A stretch of 64,000 nt of DNA from Leguminivora glycinivorella (GCF_023078275.1 NC_062971.1:1364001-1428000); one strand, 5' to 3'. Shown: positions 47,875 through 57,632, counted from the first letter of the stretch. Notes: generated by a model from the sequence alone, not told the origin. Numbers and translations: made by a program.

Positions 47875-50208
47875 GAGATGACCGTACCAAGGTCAAATAA
47901 GGACGCTCGCTCTTGCTAATAGCGGCGTCCCGTCCTTATTTGACCTTGGACTGTACGATTGCCTGTAAATCTTATACTTTTAAACGAGCAATTCTTGTAT
48001 ATTTATTTATTTATTTATTTATATATATATTTATTTACACTGACGATCTCGGAAACCGCTCTAACGATTTCGCAGAAATTTGTTATGTGGGGGTTTTTGG
48101 GGGTGAAAAATCGGTCTAACTTATCCTTAGGTCCCGGAAAACGCGAATTTTCGAGTTTTCATGCGTTTTTCTTCGCGCGCCATCTCGTGTGCAGTAGTTG
48201 TACTGTTAAGACAGAATTCTTTCGGTCGATGTAAGTACTATTTATTGCAAACACTAGATGGCGACACAGGTCAAGGCTAAAACGAATAGAAAATACACTA
48301 TTTGAGTATTTGTGGCGAAATGCGCGCCATCTCGTGTGGAGTAGTTGTGTTGTTAAGGCTGAGAATTCCTTCGCTCGATGTAGGTACTATTCATTTTTGA
48401 ACTAGATGGCGACACATGTCAAGGATACGAAACAGAACCGAGCGAAGCTCGGTTGCCCAGATATTAAATACTTAAGCGTCGTGACATTACTTAAATTTTA
48501 AAATCGGTAAAATTGAAAGCACTAAGTTAAAAGAAAAAAACTTACTTCATTGTGGTTGTGGTGCAGAATGTTTTCGACGTATTTGTTTCGTTCGACGCCA
48601 CGTTTACTCACCGCTAGTCTCAAATCAAACTAAAGTTACTAAAGTGATGGCCGTGGCCGACACCGCTTGCACTGTTCGTTCAAATTCTTGGAAATAGAAA
48701 AACCGAAATAATTTCGTTCCTGCGAACTGTTCTTTAAAGAACGTATCATTTAATTCCGTTCCCGCGAACTGTTCTTTAAAGAACGTATCATTTAATTCTG
48801 TTCTTCGGAACAGTTCTCACTCATAAACGTTCGTTCACTGAACGAAAAAGAATACCGGTTAATGGAACCAGAAACGCTAAAGTAAAGTTCTCGGGTCAAC
48901 GTACGGAACCGTTCCGAAAAAAATACCGGTATCCGATCCCTGGTGCGAACGCTTACATACACTAGTGCGGAAACTTAGACAGTGACCAGAGCGGCCATAT
49001 ACAGGCCGCTCATAAAGCCGGCCTTGTAATATTTGAAAACAATCTCCACCTCTAGTTTCTGATTTTGAGCCAAATTTCGTGTAAATCCCATTGTTTACTG
49101 CTATTAACGGCCACTTTTAGTTTAGTCTCTCGATAGACGACTTTACCTTCAGATCAGGATGCAGTTCGGCACCCCATGTATCTTGGACGCAGTGTCGCGG
49201 CCACAGCTTCTGCCGCATCGGCGGCGGCCCCGCGAACACCACTGTGTCGTGAGCCGCGGCTTTGTCTGCTGATACCTGCAAAAAAAAATCTGTTATAGGA
49301 GGTAAACCATATATATATATACACCACCTTCAGATTATCGCACGCAATTCCATGTACTTGAAGTCGCGTTAGATGCGCGAGAATGCAACTCATTATAGCG
49401 AGTCAGAGACTCAGAGATATGGAACACTAGTGGGTTCTCATCGTTCAACGTTGGAGTACAGGGGGCCGATTTTTGAGTCTCACTGTCACTAAAATACCGG
49501 TTGAAAACGGTGAATTGCCTATTATTTTCAGTGCCAATTTTCTGAATTCGAACGCCGTGAGACTCAAAAATCGGCCCCCAGATGTAGTGTGAAAGGGTTT
49601 TCCTTCATATTTTTCCGGAAACGTTCGTATTTGTCACGCTAGTTCAGACACTGTCAGGTCGTTTTTTACTGACAGTGACTGAATTATCATGACACGTTCG
49701 TACGTTTCCGTAAACATACGAAGGAAAAGCTTTTCGCACTACATCTGTAACGTCTATAAAGGCGTACTTAGCTGGTGCGATAACCCAAAATGAGTTTTGG
49801 CCTCCAACACAAGAGCACATCATTCGTTTGGTCTTGAGGTTTGCTTTAAGTTCACTTTACGTTCTCTGTACTCAGATTCTGCTAATAGTTAGCGAAGTAC
49901 CACAAGTAAAACCTAATTAATCTTTTTTTTTTATTATTATAAATGGGCTTGCCCTTGGCCACAGACTAGCCAAAGGCAAAGACGTGGCCTACGATGGAGT
50001 GAGCTCGCCCAGAAGATGCCAGTTCACTCTTGATTTGTTCACCTAATTAATCTTTATTAAAAGGAACACTCACAGGGCTAGAAACGTGGAGCTCTCGTAG
50101 ATGGACGTTATCAATGAAGGAGACGTGATCTGGCGGATGCCAGTCCAAGGAGTAAAACACGCAGTCGAACGGAATGGTCTCCAGAAGTCTGTTTATGGGT
50201 TCTACAAC
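36992..50208 (-). CDS. Naam: Nicotinamidase, last five exons
   Basis: Hydrolyses nicotinamide to nicotinic acid in the NAD salvage pathway (isochorismatase-like fold). Minus-strand exons: 50208-50074, 49275-49147, 38986-38818, 38290-38148 and 37090-36992 (TGA). All phases join, giving ~224 C-terminal residues. Motifs: FYSLDWHPPDHVSF (metal-binding Asp and His), WPRHCVQDTWGAEL (further metal His), VYKGTNPEVDSYSVFWD (catalytic Lys), GLAYDVCVG (catalytic Cys, split across the 38818/38290 junction), and a C-terminal GRDRRPELGYKLAMEL typical of insect Naam. The upstream part, with the EF-hand-like region and the first catalytic Asp (DVQNDF-type), was not found in the rest of the window. The gene must extend further, or its 5' exons escaped me. 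The 9.8-kb intron between 49147 and 38986 is crowded with nested elements and a possible second gene. Confidence 0.9.
37172..37505 (-). mobile_element. tRNA-derived SINE, second family
   Basis: Minus strand: head with GATGGCCTAGCGGTAAGAGC (A box) and GGGTTCGAACCCCGG (B box). The body holds TTTTCGGTGAAGGAAAACAT and CTTGGGATTGGTTGTCAAAG, and the end is a GATGATGATGA tail. It lies in the last Naam intron. Confidence 0.85.
37788..37866 (-). pseudogene. Partial duplicate of the penultimate Naam exon
   Basis: It matches the 3' ~79 bases of exon 38290-38148, including its splice donor side (donor here GTAAAT). The frame stays open (DIEKTKNTVINNNGVIVNSD) with a few conservative changes. No acceptor in the right phase precedes it: the frame meets TGA shortly upstream. 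It is therefore probably not a usable cassette exon as it stands. Confidence 0.75.
38622..38806 (-). mobile_element. Complete small Helitron next to a Naam splice donor
   Basis: On the minus strand it runs from TCCATACTAATATTATGAAT to GCAAAAGCTAG, with host A before and T after. These are the exact Helitron rules (5' TC, 3' hairpin plus CTAG, insertion between A and T). Its 5' end lies 11 bases past the donor of Naam exon 38986-38818. Confidence 0.85.
39230..39720. other. GC-rich patches within the long Naam intron
   Basis: CCGGCCGGCCGCGGCCGGC at 39242-39260, and a CpG-rich stretch at 39590-39700 with CGCACGCACACAGACGCG. I see no exon. It could be an intronic regulatory patch or repeat debris. 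Confidence 0.3.
40498..40668 (+). repeat. Internal fragment of the GGTTCCGTAG-family repeat
   Basis: Corresponds to 42385-42690 without the inserted MITE: CCCCTACACGTAAAGTGGGG, then TTGGATAGGTATTAAAAAATG. Confidence 0.7.
40884..41043. mobile_element. 160-bp TIR element, GCCTGACCAGAAATA family
   Basis: Left AAAGCCTGACCAGAAATATA; right is its inverse with one change (TATATTTCTGGTCATGCTTT). The interior matches the reverse complement of 13850-13965, which identifies the split copy at 13696-14238. Confidence 0.8.
41307..48550 (-). CDS. Candidate four-exon gene inside the long Naam intron, one frameshift
   Basis: Minus-strand exons proposed from splice consensus and open frame: ATG at 48550-48548 with donor after 48546 (GTAAGT); 47484-47357 (donor GTAAGT); 41709-41607 (acceptor TTGCAG, donor GTAAGT); 41486-41307 (TGA). 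Phases agree from exon 1 to the middle of exon 3. There an A7(TA)4 run shifts the frame by one. The second frame then fits exon 4 exactly (SDSDDLELD, then DQDAVLERAQPMQSI). AATAAA (TTTATT on plus at 41293-41298) follows the stop by ~10 bases. The product would be acidic, with a CPCSC cluster near the end and no family I know. The frameshift is either a real lesion, which would make it a pseudogene, or a sequence error in a simple run. A 4.3-kb hAT element sits in its second intron. Confidence 0.4.
42178..42906 (+). repeat. Full copy of the GGTTCCGTAG...GGCCGGTTTTT repeat
   Basis: Starts TAGGGTTCCGTAGCCAACTA, then (TCCG)n at 42226-42270, and ends AGCGTGGCCCGACACGCTC TTGGCCGG. An inverted full copy is at 46473-47036. 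A MITE (42405-42560) is inserted. It is non-coding. Confidence 0.85.
42405..42560. mobile_element. 156-bp MITE nested in the repeat, TAA duplication
   Basis: Ends GGGATCATCCACATATTACG and, inward from the right, GGCGTCATCCATATATTACG. TAA at 42402-42404 repeats at 42561-42563. The sister repeat at 46473-47036 has the empty site (ACATGTAAAGTGGGGG on its strand). PIF/Harbinger-type. Confidence 0.9.
43203..45495. repeat. Long palindrome with ~1.1-kb arms
   Basis: The left arm (43203 to about 44300) and right arm (about 44368 to 45495) are inverted copies differing at only a few percent of positions in the stretches I compared. The loop is ~67 bases. Examples of pairing: CAGTTGCAC-type outer blocks, GTATCGTCCGATTTTGACAA at 43393 and its inverse at 45275, and CTATTACCTATGCATAC at 44421 against 44224. 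Each arm is itself a tandem array of about 2.2 units of ~480 bases, each with GAGGATAT...TTCATCCCTT...GCCGAGCGTAGCGA. Open frames of 60-94 codons on both strands are by-products. Confidence 0.9.
45508..45730 (-). mobile_element. tRNA-derived SINE, head truncated
   Basis: Body and B box (GGATTCGAATCC) match the SINEs at 8600 and 58462. The A-box end stops at CAGGCAGGGTTTTTTTC, so the extreme 5' part is lost. It lies immediately beside the palindrome. Confidence 0.8.
46473..47036 (-). repeat. Inverted full copy of the GGTTCCGTAG repeat
   Basis: The reverse complement of 42178-42906 without the MITE, with (CGGA)n at 46935-46981. It lies inside the hAT-type element. Confidence 0.85.
47553..47679. 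mobile_element. 127-bp TIR element, TAA duplication
   Basis: GGGCCCGTTGCATCAACCA at left, and its inverse TTTGGTGCAACTGACCC at right. TAA at 47550-47552 repeats at 47680-47682. A relative may lie in USP8 intron 5 (10264-10550). Confidence 0.7.
47779..47872. repeat. (CA)n microsatellite with CACACG start
   Basis: CACACG hexamers change into pure CA dinucleotides. Confidence 0.98.
47885..48440. repeat. Mosaic of repeats, including a duplicated CGCCATCTCGTGT block
   Basis: 47889-47948 is an inverted pair (CCAAGGTCAAATAAGGACG). 47965-48170 matches the inverse of 3644-3860. CGCCATCTCGTGTG(C/G)AGTAG occurs at 48178 and 48325, each ~75 bases before ACTAGATGGCGACACA. No gene. Confidence 0.6.
49461..49579. 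mobile_element. 119-bp TIR element
   Basis: 23-bp perfect inverted ends starting GGGGGCCGATTTTTGAG. It abuts the next TIR element at 49579. Confidence 0.8.
49579..49747. mobile_element. 169-bp TIR element (CAGATGTAGTG family)
   Basis: The left end CAGATGTAGTGTGAAAGGG and the right end CTTTTCGCACTACATCTG are inverted. The inner pair TTTCCGGAAACGTTCGTA / ACGTTCGTACGTTTCCGT is also inverted. A second copy with an eroded right end is at 55337-55493. Confidence 0.8.
49926..50040 (-). mobile_element. Tiny 3' end of a LINE with 15-bp target duplication
   Basis: ACCTAATTAATCTTT at 49911-49925 is repeated at 50041-50055. The insert has its poly-A tail at the left (poly-T on plus) and a GC-rich remainder resembling a LINE C-terminus. 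It lies 19 bases past the donor of Naam exon 50208-50074. Confidence 0.8.
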
Positions 50209-50308
50209 CTGGAACAAGAGAAAAACTTCATAACGTTTGCTCATACTATGGCTTCATGCGCATAATCGGTAACCTATTGGCTATTATAACCTACAATCAC
50301 ATACTAAT

Positions 50309-50518
50309 TACCAAACATCGTAACTTTTCCAGCAATTTTGGTGCAGCATTGTTAAAGGAATATTTAAGATCGAAGAAAGTCAGCTGGAATAGTTAATTAG
50401 GATTAATAGCAGTAAAATGATTTAGCCTTAATTGATCATCTACCTAGTAAAAACAAGTATGAATTCCTTTATTTCTACCATGCTGCACCGAATTTTGCTG
50501 GAAAAGTTACGATGTCTG
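50309..50518. mobile_element. 210-bp TIR element (CATCGTAACTTTTCCAGCA family)
   Basis: Imperfect ~40-bp inverted ends carrying CATCGTAACTTTTCCAGCA and GGTGCAGCAT. A more diverged copy is at 55980-56166. Confidence 0.75.
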
Positions 50519-50630
50519 CTGCAAAAATATCTGACACGATCATATTTTTAAAGTGATATGAGCGAGTCACATATTTTTGCGGCTTCGAAAAGTTATACAT
50601 CTCAGCTTCCAAAAGTTCGAAATTACCAGC

Positions 50631-50743
50631 GGCCCATTTCTCGAAGCTACAATTTACAAGTGGTAGTCAATGTCTAATATATGACAAGTTGGAAAGAGAC
50701 TTCCGCTTGTAACATGTAACTTTCAGTTTTGAGAAATGAGCCC
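50631..50743. mobile_element. 113-bp TIR element
   Basis: GGCCCATTTCTCGAA at left and TTGAGAAATGAGCCC at right. Non-coding. Confidence 0.65.
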
Positions 50744-51429
50744 AGCTCTGTGTTTTTAATGAATTAAAAGATGTCAAATTCAAATTTAATTTATTAGAAG
50801 ATCTGTTTGTGTCTACAGGCCGTTTAGATTAAATTCCTAGATCTTATCTCTAATTAAGCGTGACCAATATAAATTGGCTAGTCATTGAGCTGATTAATAA
50901 TTAGGATTAATCTGAGTTTTTGCTTTGAGAATTTTTAACGCTCTACTACATTGCGGTATTTGGTTTGATCGACTAAACTTTTTGTACGTAGGTATATAAT
51001 TCTATTTAAGTTTGTAACGTCCTTGCATGTTTTTCCTAGTATTGTAATATAAATTAAAAATTAGCGTTACCTGCGGTTTTCCATTTCTTTAAGTTTGCGG
51101 AAGTGGTTAGTTAACCAAACCAAACCATTTAACCACACGAAAAATAAAATGGTAGTTAAAGAAAATCGTTATTTTGATAATTTTAATACGCGTAGCTACA
51201 ATGCCTGGTGGGAAGGCAAAGCAAAAATAAGTTTAAAAACTAACAATCATGGTAAGCAAAGCAAAACACATGTTTCAGTTCCATACTTAGCAATTATCCG
51301 GTTGAAAGAAATCGAAATTGTGATTTGTGTTCGGTTGTCCATCGGCCACACCACAATTAAACCCAAATCCCACAGGCGACTGCTACGACACCCACGGGAG
51401 CAAAGGGTGGTGAAATTCTTAGCGCGTAA

Positions 51430-51600
51430 CCACACCAGCGTGCGTAGCCGAATGGACAAACGCTCACGATAATATATCTTTCGTATCTATCTCTATCACT
51501 CTATCGCTCTTGCGCATTGGCGCGACAGAGCCAGACTACCTATACATTTCTGCGGCGTTTCGATTTCATTTCGCTTCGCAGAAACGCCATTCTGCTACTG
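51430..51600 (-). repeat. Inverted copy of the repeat at 6470-6640
   Basis: See 6470-6640. The preceding 125-codon frame (51095-51472) runs into it and has no supported homology. Confidence 0.6.
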
Positions 51601-51778
51601 GGCCAGGAAATAATTACTTTTTTACAAACTACTATTTCCCCTGTAAAAACATGTATGAATGAAGTATAGACAAATTTATTGTCAGCTTTTGGGGTTAAAA
51701 TAGCGCATTATCGATCACCGAGCGATAATACTCTTCATAATTTACCCCGATCGAAGCTATGAATTATCATAAAAGCCT

Positions 51779-52531
51779 ATAAATATTCGCAGTATAATCC
51801 ATATACCGATCAAGGGCAAAATGTTAAACAAAACATGATATGATGCTTTCTAGGGGAGGTATTAGGTTCAAAATGAAAGGAAGGAAGGGTTGTGTCGAAG
51901 CTTTAGAATCACGTTTGCGTCAAGAAGTAATTGATAGTGCTATGTGGCGATGACATTGTGGAAGAGTGAGGTATTATTTTCGGGAGGGGTACTTGTTTTG
52001 ACATTATTGTATATCATATTGTTTCATAATTTCCGCAGTTTTTTGACTAGTCTTGGTCTCGGCTCATATGTTATTGAATCAGGCATTCATTTATGATATA
52101 ATAACATTGCTATGCTATTTTTAATCTCAACATCTTATAAGACAAAGTCCCCCGCCGCGACTGTTTGTGTGTGTGTTCGCGATAAACTCAAAAACTACTG
52201 ATAGGATTTTCATGCTGTTATCTCTAATGAAATATGACGATATTTTCTAACCGAGTCGGACAAAATCCCGCTGGCTGAGAGCTTTGAACTTAAACGCTGC
52301 CCAAACCGTTTGAGCTATAATATCAAAACAATGTATAGCGAAATTGTGTCTCTCTCATCTACAAAAAAGTCCGCGATGGCATAGGTATGTCTATCTTTTA
52401 CGGATAATTTACTATTAACCATTTTTATGATAATCCCCGTGCGTAGCCGGGGCAGGCCGCTAGTGTCATATAAAAATATGAAACAGAAAGGATCAAACAT
52501 TCAAAAAAAGTAAAAACTGCTGATATATATG
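51779..52531 (+). mobile_element. Composite repeat with a Helitron-type 3' end, copy 2
   Basis: Near-identical to 27947-28692 along its length, with several small indels. It contains the same CCCCGTGCGTAGCCGGGG hairpin and GCTAG|T end. The flanks differ. Confidence 0.75.
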
Positions 52532-52721
52532 TGTCTAATAGATACCTATGTGTCTCAAGAGCTAGCCCTGTGCAATTCAAAACAACACCTTTACTCCTAA
52601 GTAGTGTTATTGTTTCTGTTATAATGCGAAATATAGCAAAGAAATATTGTTGTTTTATTTCTTGAAGGGAAGATTTATATTGATTGGCAAACGATTAGTA
52701 GCTTTAGCTACCTATGTGAAT

Positions 52722-52924
52722 GAGGCACACTCAAAGGTTAATGACAGATGGCGCCACCCTATTACTCCTTTGCACTTGCATCGCACAATAAAGAATTTGG
52801 GAAAGAAGAATACGTGAGAGCGAGAAGATAATATGTTTTTTCTCTCTCACACATATGAATGACAGTGACATGCCCAGACACTCGCACAGGCGCCGCCTGG
52901 CGGGATAAAATGTCAGTGTGCCTC
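52722..52924. mobile_element. ~200-bp TIR element
   Basis: GAGGCACACTCAAAGG...GGCGCC at left and GGCGCC...GTCAGTGTGCCTC at right. The interior is rich in GAGAGCGAGA/TTTCTCTCTC. Confidence 0.65.
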
Positions 52925-53402
52925 CTCGTTGCATACCTGTGTATTTGACTTATACAACTTTAAGGCTTTTTGCTGAAGTGTCTTTAACAGGAAAACTTGT
53001 AGGCCGTCTATTTATAAGTTTATATAGGTCAAAAATCAAGGTAATCAAATTAAAACCAGAATCGATTAACACAGCTGTTAATCGTCTCTCATTGTATCGA
53101 CTCACAAATGGCTTCAACCTGCGAATCGATTAAAATAAACACTACATACAAAAGCGTCCAAGCTTGAACAGGACCTTTGTGTGAAAAAATTAGCGAGGTC
53201 GAACTTTCACAAAGAAAATTAATTTCCTATGAAATAAAGGTTTTTATTAGTAAACATTGTTATTGGAAATGTCGGAATCAGAATTAGATTTATATTATAA
53301 CGCTTTGTTGTGCAACCCGCAGTACTTTTACTTTTATTAAGGTCAGCTTTAGAAATTGTAAATAGATCGTATTGGACATTTAGTTTTCATTATTTATATG
53401 TT

Positions 53403-53620
53403 TTTAACCCCCGACGCAAAAACGACGGGGTGTTATAAGTTTGACGTGCCTACCTATCTGTCTGTTTGTCTGTGACATCGTAGCTCCCGAACGGAAGGAC
53501 CGATTCAGATTTTTTGTTTGTTTGCAAGCTGAATTAGTCGGGAGTGTTCTTAGGCATGTTTCATCAAAATCGGTCTAGTATGTCGGGGTTTTTTTCAAAA
53601 TTTCAATTTTGTGGTTTAGG
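53403..53620 (+). repeat. ACCCCCGACGCAAAAACGA-family repeat, uninterrupted copy
   Basis: It serves as the unfilled reference for the split copy at 8823-9306 and shares its start with 3301. Confidence 0.75.
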
Positions 53621-53826
53621 TTATTCTAGAGGTATAGTTCTAGAGGTATACATTATAGGAGTACACGGGTCGTCTAATTATGCTAAGCATTTACCGGTGT
53701 CCATGGACATCCTCTATTCCTTAAGAGGATACGGTAGCGAAAATGCTAAAATGGAAAGGAGCCCCCCTTTCAACTTGGGAATTTTAGTTAAATATACAAG
53801 TGTTATTAACTAGATTTATCGAAAAT

Positions 53827-54640
53827 AAAAAACTGGCCAAGTGCGAGTCGGACTCGCCCACCGAGGGTCCCGTACAAACTTTCTTTCAAACTACCTAGTT
53901 AAAATAATCTCATGATTTCATAATATAGCTCTAATGACTTGACTAGAAGACAAAAGTATAGGTTATTGCTAATCAGCATTATTGTGTATAGCGCCATCTC
54001 TCGGTGAACTCGCTAACTAATTTGCACGACCTGTATACTATGTTGGTTTTTCAGGGATAATTCTTTATAATGTTAACCGATTTAAACAATTTTTACTTTA
54101 TTGGAAAGAAGACAAATTGAAAGTAAAAATATGAAAAGTTTTTTGCGAATTAAAAAAAAAGTTTCCAAGATACAAACACAATTATATTTTTCCTGTAATA
54201 TTTAGCATAAAACCAATGTTTCCTAAAATTTTCATAATTTTTAGTAGGTAAACTTCGGAGATAAGGGGGGGGGGAACGGTATTTTTTTTTACATTTTCCT
54301 TCAAAATTCTTTTTTTTTCCACAACAAAAAAATTATAAAAAATAGTTTATTTACGTTCACTTTGCGCTCTTTCTAACGATACCCCATTTGACCTAGTAAC
54401 TTGAAATTTACAGTTTGGCCCCTATTCATTTTGGCCATTTTCTACAATGAAATTTCATAAATTAAAAAAAAATATACTTTCTACTTGTAGAGGTTTACAA
54501 TGTTCACAACTATTCCAAATTTCAAGTTGATAGCATTAGTAGTTCTCGAGATATTTAGGAATGTGACAGACGGACAGACAGACGGACAGAGTCGCACCAT
54601 AAGGGTTCCTGTTTGTACCTTTTTGGTACGGAACCCTAAA
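53827..54640 (+). repeat. ~810-bp dispersed repeat (CTGGCCAAGTGCGAGTCGG...GGTACGGAACCCTAAAAA)
   Basis: Its termini resemble those of the GGTTCCGTAG family but the body differs. A CGGACAGACAGACGGACAGA microsatellite lies near the right end. The region 54641-55320 has no gene I recognise. Confidence 0.6.
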
Positions 54641-55336
54641 AAATTGTCCATTAAGAACAACTCAGTCAAAAGATATTTCAAAAAAATCTTTAAAATCGAG
54701 GTTCCGCTCTCGACTCTTTCCTCCTTGAAAACTTAATCAATCGGAACGAAATTTGAGAATCTGAATAACAATGAAATAATCTATGTCGGACCGTTTAGCT
54801 TTTTTGGTTAATTGTTACCAATCTTGAGTATCACACCTTTTTTTGCGCCACAGTGAAAAAGGCCGTTTTTGGAAATTTTTGATTGGCTCTAGAATCTTTA
54901 AAAAGCAGAATATCAAAAAAATCAAAACGGTCCGACACAGATAAAAATAATAACAATCTGTGTTGAAAAAATCATTGCTCTATCTTCAAAAACCAGGGAG
55001 GAAATAGTCGAGAGCGTTTGTATGGAGAATTGACCCCTACCGTATCGTCATAACGAGTGGGTAAGTAGGTGCTTTGACATTTAATATAAAAAAAAATTAA
55101 AATAAAATTTATATGGAATTAATATGGGAGATCTTTTTTGTGTGATCGGGCCTTTAGGTACTGATTAAATTAATCATTACACAGACACGGTTCATTATGC
55201 TAACACATTATACATTTTCGGGATGGAGCCCCTTTAACAGTATTCCTCAGCTATAAAGACCGAATATTTCATTCATTTTCATTCGTGTCGTAAGGGTAGG
55301 CCAAAACCAATTTTCGTAAATTGTCTGTTATAGTTA

Positions 55337-55493
55337 CAGATGTAGTGCGAAAAGGGTTTCCTTCGTATTTTTCCGGAAACGTTCGTATTTGTCACGCTAG
55401 TCGCTAGTTCAGTCAATGTCAGTACTTCTTGTACTGAGACTGATTGAAATAGCATGACACGTTCGTACATTTCCGTAACAATACGAAGGCAAT
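55337..55493. mobile_element. TIR element, CAGATGTAGTG family, right end eroded
   Basis: Left and inner blocks match 49579-49747. The outermost right arm is replaced. Confidence 0.65.
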
Positions 55494-55522
55494 CAGCTTG
55501 TGACAGCAGAGTTTATTAACTA

Positions 55523-55652
55523 CTAGCTTTTGCCCGCGACTTCGCTCAACTATCTCTACTTAAAAAATCACGTCAATTCGTCCGTTTTGCCATGAAAGAC
55601 GGACAAACAAACAGACACACACACACTTTCCCATTTATAATATTAGTATGGA
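55523..55652 (-). mobile_element. Small Helitron, internally deleted
   Basis: Minus strand TCCATACTAATATTATAAAT to GGGCAAAAGCTAG, with host A and T outside. The middle is shorter than in the copy at 38622. Confidence 0.8.
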
Positions 55653-55979
55653 TAATTACCATGTAATAAAATACTCTGCATTAGTACTTTAGGTATATCT
55701 ATACATTGTTTTCTCTGTACTGACCTATCCCGTAATTCAGGTTTCGCAGCAAAGGCTATTTCAGCGATCGTAAAGGTGAGTCGCGACTTACTTGACATTT
55801 TAGTGTTATAGCCAATTTGTAGGTCGTCTGAGAACATTGGTTTGTGATGTGATGGCTCTTTGTAACGGAAATATGATGTCGCTTATTTCCTACTTCTTTT
55901 TATTGATTGTTACCTTGTTAGACTCTTGTTTTACCTCCACCAGTATATTTAATTTCATAACTATACATCGTGACTTTAG

Positions 55980-56166
55980 CAGCCATTTCGGTGCAGCAGT
56001 AAATGAATTCATACCTACATGTGTTTTCTAGGTAGATGATCAATCCAGGCTTATTATACTGTTATTAATCCTAATATTATCCTAATTAACTATGCTTCGG
56101 ACATATACATTCTTTTAACACGACAATGCTACACTGAAACTGCTGGAAGAGTTACAATGTCTGTTC
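55980..56166. mobile_element. Diverged TIR element related to 50309-50518
   Basis: Shares GGTGCAGCA at left and ACTGCTGGAAGAGTTACAATG at right, plus the TCCTAATTAACTA interior. The same interior appears inverted at 50392-50440. Confidence 0.5.
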
Positions 56167-56300
56167 ATAATATAATATTTGGTCTGTATACATAAACGTG
56201 TTCCATATACCAATGTCGACACACGATAGGTAAACATAATCCAAAATCTCTCCAATTAAATTCCAGAAAATGTCAAGTGCATGATGTTAAACAACTTCTT

Positions 56301-56322
56301 CAATTGGTGCCGTGACCAGGAT
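56301..56322 (+). other. Possible LTR-retrotransposon primer-binding site
   Basis: CA followed by ATTGGTGCCGTGACCAGG resembles the end of an LTR plus the primer site of BEL/Pao-type elements. No gag or pol follows and no second LTR was seen. At best a remnant. Confidence 0.2.
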
Positions 56323-56954
56323 TCACACTTTGGGCTCTCATAAATAAGCTGTTTATGCACCTAGTAGTACTAGCTAGTCATAAATATCTAAGTCTGATAT
56401 CTTGCTGTGCTGTAAATTCACGCGATTGGGCTGAAGTGTTTATTTGGAATACGTTAACTTTTTTGTATCTACGATGTTTTCGACGTTTTGGTTGTGGTTT
56501 ACAGTGAAATCGCATTGTTTTTCAAATTTACGGTTTTCTGAACACAGTAACTTTATGTGTTGAAGGTAAGAAAGATAAGAAATGAAATAATTCGTGTCAT
56601 AGTGCAGTCAGAACAAGTTTTACAATTAGCACTAGTCAAGACGTTATCTGCAAAGATATCTAAGCAACTTGCAAGTTTTGTGCCGATTGTGCTTCGTGCC
56701 GTGAATTCGTGATAGTTAAACAAAAGAATACGAAAGGAAGCTTATTGAAAATTATGATATCAGTCTATCATGAATAAAAAAGTATAAAAAATGTGTAGCG
56801 TAAAGGATAGTCTCACTCAGCATTTGGTAACTGCCTAACTGGCTTTCAGTTATTTTTTAAATAATATTCATAATTTTAAACATATGTATAGGCTACCTGC
56901 TTACAATTACAATAATAAAAAATAACGGAGTTCGGCAAAATAGAAACTTTATAA

Positions 56955-57240
56955 AAAAATTGTGTGTAGAGTCCCTCCGCACAGAAGAAGTGAAACTTAG
57001 TAATGTGGAAATTAAAATAGGAAGGAGTATTTCAAAATTCGAGTTGGCAACAATGAACGTTAAACGTTTAACGCTGTCAGTGAGCGTTAAAAATTTAACA
57101 CTGTCAGTTGGAACTCGCATTTATTTATTTAAACTTTATGCACAATCAAACAAACATGTACAAATGGCGGATTTAATGCCAAAAGGCATTCTCTACCAGT
57201 CAATCAACCATTAGAAGCATTAGAAGTTGCACTTCAATAA
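56955..57240 (+). repeat. Dispersed repeat shared with 945-1345
   Basis: See 945-1345. Contains AACGTTTAACGCTGTCAGT twice with variation. Confidence 0.6.
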
Positions 57241-57522
57241 TTTTCACCTAGAACATTTCAATAACTTTTTTGCCCTATGTAGGACACAGTTAGCCAGATC
57301 GTTTTTCACAAATAATACAGTGGTATAAATGATTGATGTAACCCATTAGGACAAGGGCACAGTATAAAACCAGTAATAACTCTTCTTACAAACTTCACGC
57401 CGCGCGGTGTGTCCCCCTCCCTCCCCTCGCATGCGGCGAAAACATGCGAAACTGGTGATTATTGGGCTGGACAGTCGGGGCCGCGTTTGCGCGCTGTGTT
57501 GACGTGTTGAGTTCGGGAGAAA

Positions 57523-57632
57523 ATGACGTCAGCACCGAAGACATATTTTCGTTACTGTAGTGTTTATGGGTGTATGGAAAGTTCTCAAAATGCGGAAATG
57601 TCATTCTTTAGAATTCCTAGACACCCAGAAAA
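57523..57632 (+). CDS. THAP-domain protein, first exon only
   Basis: ATG at 57523 opens a 36-codon exon that ends in phase 2 at a strong GTAAGT donor. It encodes YCSVYGC (first two Cys ligands of a C2CH THAP zinc finger) and FFRIPRHPEK, the conserved F-x-x-x-P block of this DNA-binding domain. The 5' flank (57400-57520) is GC-rich and CpG-rich, as expected for a promoter in this AT-rich window. The next exon should encode a K-W block and the C-x2-H ligands. I did not find it up to 64000, so the gene either continues beyond the window or is an orphan exon. It differs clearly from the THAP exon at 21531. Confidence 0.6.

Noticed and set aside
51095..51472. 125-codon frame
   Set aside because: Basic, low-information product overlapping a dispersed repeat; no family motif or splice context.
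56158..56322. Solo LTR ending before a primer-binding-like site
   Set aside because: Only the primer-site resemblance is suggestive. There is no second LTR, no 5-bp duplication and no coding region, so it is kept only as a low-confidence site.
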